Shown here: positions 13,027 through 16,713 of the stretch, in pieces
Numbering within the stretch: position 1 is the first letter of the stretch
How the letters are laid out: each line of letters starts with the position of its first letter
DNA from: Frankiales bacterium
GTDB taxonomy: Bacteria > Actinomycetota > Actinomycetes > Mycobacteriales > SCTD01
Length of the DNA stretch: 16,713 nt
Assembly: GCA_025465145.1 (NCBI GenBank)
Contig: JAODNS010000286.1
Coordinates: forward strand, 1-16,713
Reading direction: 5' to 3'
The notes under the pieces: generated by a model
Database searches by the model: none
Told to the model about the DNA's origin: nothing
The model's input: the letters and a program-made list of their open reading frames with translations, nothing else
Position numbers and translations under genes: made by a program

Positions 13027-13707
13027 CTACCCAGGCGGCCTGCCGAGCACGCGGACCATGCGGTCGACGTGGTCGCTGTAGACCGCGTCGCAGCCCAGCG
13101 CGACCAGGACGCGGATCCGCCGCTCGCTCTGCGCGTCCCACCCGAAGGCCAGCAGCCCGGCGTCGTGCACGAGGTCGACGAGCGCCTTCGACCAGCGCCG
13201 CCGCCGCAGGTTCACGGCCGCACCGCCGCCCTGCCGTACCGCAGCCAGGTGCGCCTGCCACCCCGCCACGAGGTGCTGCTTGCGGGTGTCGGAGACGAGC
13301 TGCACGTCCGGGTCGACCGTGCGCCAGCGCAGCGGGCCCACGCCCCAGCCGCACAGCCACAGCCGCGACGGGTCGTGGCCCGCGCGGTACGCCGTCGCGA
13401 CGACCGCCTCGGCGGAGCGGCCGTCCTTGAGGTCCAGTGACAGGTCGAGGTCGGTGCCGCACGCGTCGTACAGCTCGGCGAGCCGCGGCAGGCCGGACTG
13501 CGCGGCCCTCAGCGACCCGATCGGCTGCCGGCGGTGCGTGCCGCCGTGGTGCAGGACGGGCACCCCGTCGGCCGTCATCCAGACGTCGGTCTCGATGCCG
13601 CGCGCGCCCATGTCCAGCGCGAGCCGAAAGGCGTGCAGCGTGTTCTCGGGCGCGTGCGCGCGTGCGCCGCGGTGCGCGAACCCGATCGGCAGGTCCCTCC
13701 GCGTCAC
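13027..13707 (-). CDS. Glycerophosphodiester phosphodiesterase family protein
   Basis: A 226-residue TIM-barrel protein of the GDPD family, which hydrolyses glycerophosphodiesters to glycerol-3-phosphate and an alcohol. Active-site pieces are in order: GFAHRG (His12, Arg13), PENTLHAF (Glu21, Asn22), IETDVWMTADG (metal ligands Glu39 and Asp41), then VPVLHHGG where the family normally has His-Asp; here Asp is Gly (His54-Gly55). DLSLDLKD and LWLCGW follow in later strands, and AVYSDHVDRM at the end. GTG 13707 starts just ahead of the first strand; the frame is open to 13794, but those residues have no family match and overlap the divergent transporter's promoter. There is no signal peptide, so it is cytoplasmic. 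It is first in a minus-strand cluster, 30 bases before the YbdK-type gene. The metal ligands remain, so activity is likely despite the changed residue. Confidence 0.8.
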   Translation of the reverse strand: MTRRDLPIGFAHRGARAHAPENTLHAFRLALDMGARGIETDVWMTADGVPVLHHGGTHRRQPIGSLRAAQSGLPRLAELYDACGTDLDLSLDLKDGRSAEAVVATAYRAGHDPSRLWLCGWGVGPLRWRTVDPDVQLVSDTRKQHLVAGWQAHLAAVRQGGGAAVNLRRRRWSKALVDLVHDAGLLAFGWDAQSERRIRVLVALGCDAVYSDHVDRMVRVLGRPPG

Positions 13708-13814
13708 ACCGATGAGCCTGCCACCCCCAGACGTCTCATCTTCGGAAAACCGTGATCTCCCGGCAACCTCGCGCCGGTACGGTCGCGCCGTCACTCGTCC
13801 GAGGGGGAACGTCT
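13708..13814. promoter_or_regulatory. Divergent promoter region, GDPD operon / MMPL transporter
   Basis: 107 bases without a gene between two divergent starts. For the MMPL gene, TACGGT (13778-13783) fits TANNNT and would give a short leader carrying GAGGGGG (13801-13807). No good -35 box is visible. For the GDPD gene I found no TANNNT at a useful distance, only a G-rich stretch before GTG 13707. Confidence 0.35.
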
Positions 13815-15985
13815 GTGACTGGTCTTGCCCGGTTCGTCCTGCGCCACCACGCGCTCGTCGCCGTCTTCTGGCTGCTGGCGTTCGTCGCCGGCGGCGCCAC
13901 GTCCGCCACGACCGTCGATCGGCTGACGGTCGACTTCTCGCTGCCCGGCCAGCCGGGGTACGAGACCTCGAAGCAGATCCTCGACACGTACGGGAACGGA
14001 GCCGACTTCGGCGCCTCCCTCGTCGCGGTGACGGCTCCCGAGGGCAGCACGATCGCGGCGCAGCGGGCGAAGGTCGACAGCCTGTTCAACGCGCTCGAGC
14101 GGGAGTACCCGCAGTACCGCGTCGCCTCGCCGGCCAACAGCGGTGACGAGCACCTGGTGACGAAGGCCGGCCGCACCGCGTACGGCATCGTCGTCGACAA
14201 GGAGTTCACGAGCTTCACGGACAAGCCCAACTTCACCGTCTTCAAGCCGATGCTCGAGGAGCAGGCCAAGGCCACCGGGCTCACGGTCCGGACGACCGGC
14301 TACAACGAGCTGGCGCTCGGCAACACGGCCGACACCGAGCAGGCGCCGAGCCTGCTCGCGGAGACGCTGCTCGGCGGCGTCGGCGCGCTGGTGGTCCTGC
14401 TGTTCGTGTTCGCGTCGTTCCTCGCCTTCCTGCCGCTGATCATCGCCGCCGTCTCGATCCTGTCGACGTTCCTGTGCGTCCTCGCGCTGAGCTACCTGAC
14501 CGACATGAGCTTCGTCGTGCAGTTCCTCATCGCGCTGGTCGGCCTCGGCGTCGCGGTCGACTACTCGCTGCTCCTGGTCAACCGCTGGCGCGAGGAGCGC
14601 GAGCACGGCCGGGAGAACGGCGAGGCGGTCGTCGAGGCGATGCGCACCGCCGGCCACGCCGTGCTCGCCTCCGCCGGCACCGTTGCGATCTCGCTGCTCG
14701 CGCTGATCGCGGTACCCGTCCCGTTCCTGCGCAGCATGGGCCTGGGCGGCATGCTCATCCCGCTCGTCAGCACGGCCGTCGTCCTCACCCTGCTGCCCGC
14801 CGTCCTCGGCAGCATCGGCCCGCGGGTCGACTGGCCGCGGATCCGGCACGAGAGCGCCGCCTCCCGGGGCTGGACCGCCTGGGCGCGGCTCATCAGCAAC
14901 CACCGCTGGGTCGCCGCCGGTGTCGGCCTCGTCCTGCTCGGCCTGCTCATCGCGCCGGTGTTCGGCATCAAGGTCGGCCTGGCCGGCACGCCCTCGCTCG
15001 CCAAGGCCGGGCCGGCGGTCGAGACGCTGGCCGACCTGCGGACGGGTGGCGTTCCGGCCGGCATCGTCACGCCGCTCGAGCTGCTCGTGAAGGGCGACCA
15101 GGCGGCGGCGCAGGCGGTCGCGGACAAGGCCGCAGCTGTCGACGGCATCGCGTACGCCATCGCGCCGACCACGCCGGGCTGGCACAAGGACGGCACGTCG
15201 CTCGTCGAGGTCGTGCCCGTCGCGGAGACGGTCGACATCGCGCAGTCGAAGGTCGTCGACCGGGTGCGCGACGCCGTCGACGACCTCCCCGGCTTCGTCG
15301 GCGTCAGCGGCTCCGGCGCCACCGTCCTCGACTACAGCGAGGCCGTCTTCGGCAACTTCCCCCTCGTCATCCTGCTCATCTCGCTGACGACGTTCCTGCT
15401 GCTGGTCCGGGCGTTCCGCTCGCTGCTGCTGCCGCTCAAGGCGGTGCTGCTCAACATCATCAGCGTCTCGGCGACGTTCGGGTTCGTGGTGCTGTTCTGG
15501 CAGCAGGGCCATGGGTCCGGGACGTTCTTCGACACCGAGCCGACGGGGGCCGTGACGTTCTGGCTGCCGGTGCTGATCTTCGCGTTCCTGTTCGGGCTGT
15601 CGATGGACTACGAGGTCTTCATCCTCGCCCGCATGCGGGAGGAGTACGACAAGAGCGGGTCGACCCGCGTCGCCGTCGTCGAGGGGCTCGGCCGCACCGG
15701 CCGGCTCGTCACCTGCGCCGCGCTGATCCTGTTCCTGTCGTTCCTCGCGCTGACCGCATCGCCGGGCACCGACATCAAGGTGCTGGCCACGGCGCTCGGC
15801 GTCGGGATCCTCATCGACGCGACCATCGTCCGCGCGCTGCTCGTACCCGCACTGGTGTCGCTGCTGGGCAAGTGGAACTGGTGGCTGCCGTCGTGGCTCG
15901 CCAAGCCGCTGCGCGTCGAGCCGTCACCGCTGCGCGTCGAGATCCCGTCGCAGCGCGCCGAGGAGCGGGCGCCGGCGACGGTCGA

Positions 15986-15989
<4 letters not shown>
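13815..15989 (+). CDS. MMPL family RND transporter
   Basis: A 724-residue inner-membrane protein of the MMPL group of proton-driven RND transporters, which move lipids or small hydrophobic compounds outward. The order is typical: helix 1 HALVAVFWLLAFVAGG near 12-27, an extracytoplasmic domain to about 180, a five-helix bundle (from ETLLGGVGALVVLLFVFASF), helix 7 WVAAGVGLVLLGLLIAPVFG, a second outer domain, and five more helices. Both proton-relay Asp-Tyr pairs are present: Asp249-Tyr250 in GVAVDYSLLL and Asp598-Tyr599 in GLSMDYEVFI, so it should be functional. I chose GTG 13815 because GAGGGGG lies eight bases upstream and residue 2 onward fits the family; GTG 13752 would add 21 unmatched residues. 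There is no long mycobacterial-type C-terminal domain. The tail holds a small direct repeat. The stop overlaps the convergent mutase stop. Substrate unknown. Confidence 0.9.
15906..15941 (+). repeat. 15-bp direct repeat in the MMPL C-terminal tail
   Basis: CCGCTGCGCGTCGAG occurs at 15906-15920 and again at 15927-15941, a 21-base period that stays in frame and encodes Pro-Leu-Arg-Val-Glu twice. It lies in the cytoplasmic tail after the last helix and looks like a small in-frame duplication. Confidence 0.75.

Positions 15990-16713
<724 letters not shown>

Noticed and set aside
13752..13814. Earlier GTG start for the MMPL transporter
   Set aside because: The extra 21 residues have no family match and would overlap the likely promoter; GTG 13815 has a good ribosome-binding site.
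13791..15512. A 573-codon minus-strand open frame under the MMPL gene
   Set aside because: Repetitive Glu/Arg/Asp/Gln composition typical of antisense to a membrane protein gene; no domain recognisable.

Overview
The window is GC-rich chromosomal DNA with dense, mostly overlapping genes, frequent GTG starts and signature actinobacterial families: a biotin-dependent acyl-CoA carboxylase with an epsilon subunit, a DUF222/13E12 protein behind a LexA-type SOS box, an LpdA-type NAD(P)H-quinone reductase next to a small cyclotransferase, and an MMPL transporter. This points to Actinomycetota. From memory, parts of the order match Mycobacterium tuberculosis neighbourhoods (birA-accD5-accE5 with accA3 nearby; lpdA beside a cyclotransferase-like gene and an M20 amidohydrolase). 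The species cannot be named from the sequence.

Layout. At 1-732 lies the 3' part of a GerMN/Gmad2 secreted-type protein. At 733-2932 is a small accessory patch: a hairpin, a promoter with a perfect palindromic SOS box, a DUF222 gene cut off at the start of its HNH nuclease domain, and an opposing ORF that joins the front of an SRPBCC domain to a piece of a beta-propeller. This patch looks like a recombination scar and is the least ordinary part of the window. At 2933-7301 is a biotin/carboxylase module: birA (minus) divergent from accD-accE-accA (plus). At 7303-9200 are lpdA-like and PPOX/FMN-type genes (minus, 1-bp overlap). At 9241-9693 is a gamma-glutamylcyclotransferase-like gene (plus). 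At 9645-13707 is a minus-strand operon read as GDPD, YbdK-type carboxylate-amine ligase, M20 amidohydrolase, EamA exporter, the last three joined by 4-bp stop/start overlaps. At 13815-15989 is an MMPL transporter (plus), and at 15986-16713 the C-terminal part of an acyl-CoA mutase large subunit (minus, cut by the window edge).

How the genes fit together. BirA is the expected enzyme for biotinylating Lys545 of the carboxylase alpha chain encoded beside it. The carboxylase makes malonyl- or methylmalonyl-CoA, and the mutase fragment at the other end belongs to the same branch of acyl-CoA chemistry. The cyclotransferase, YbdK-type ligase, M20 hydrolase and exporter could form a gamma-glutamyl/amide metabolite module, but that is inference from proximity.

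I saw no rRNA, tRNA, CRISPR array, transposase or phage gene. I did not find a convincing wholly new system. The best leads are the SOS-controlled truncated DUF222 gene, the chimeric ORF facing it, an unusual specificity residue in the carboxylase beta subunit, and the mixed redox-site make-up of the LpdA-like protein.
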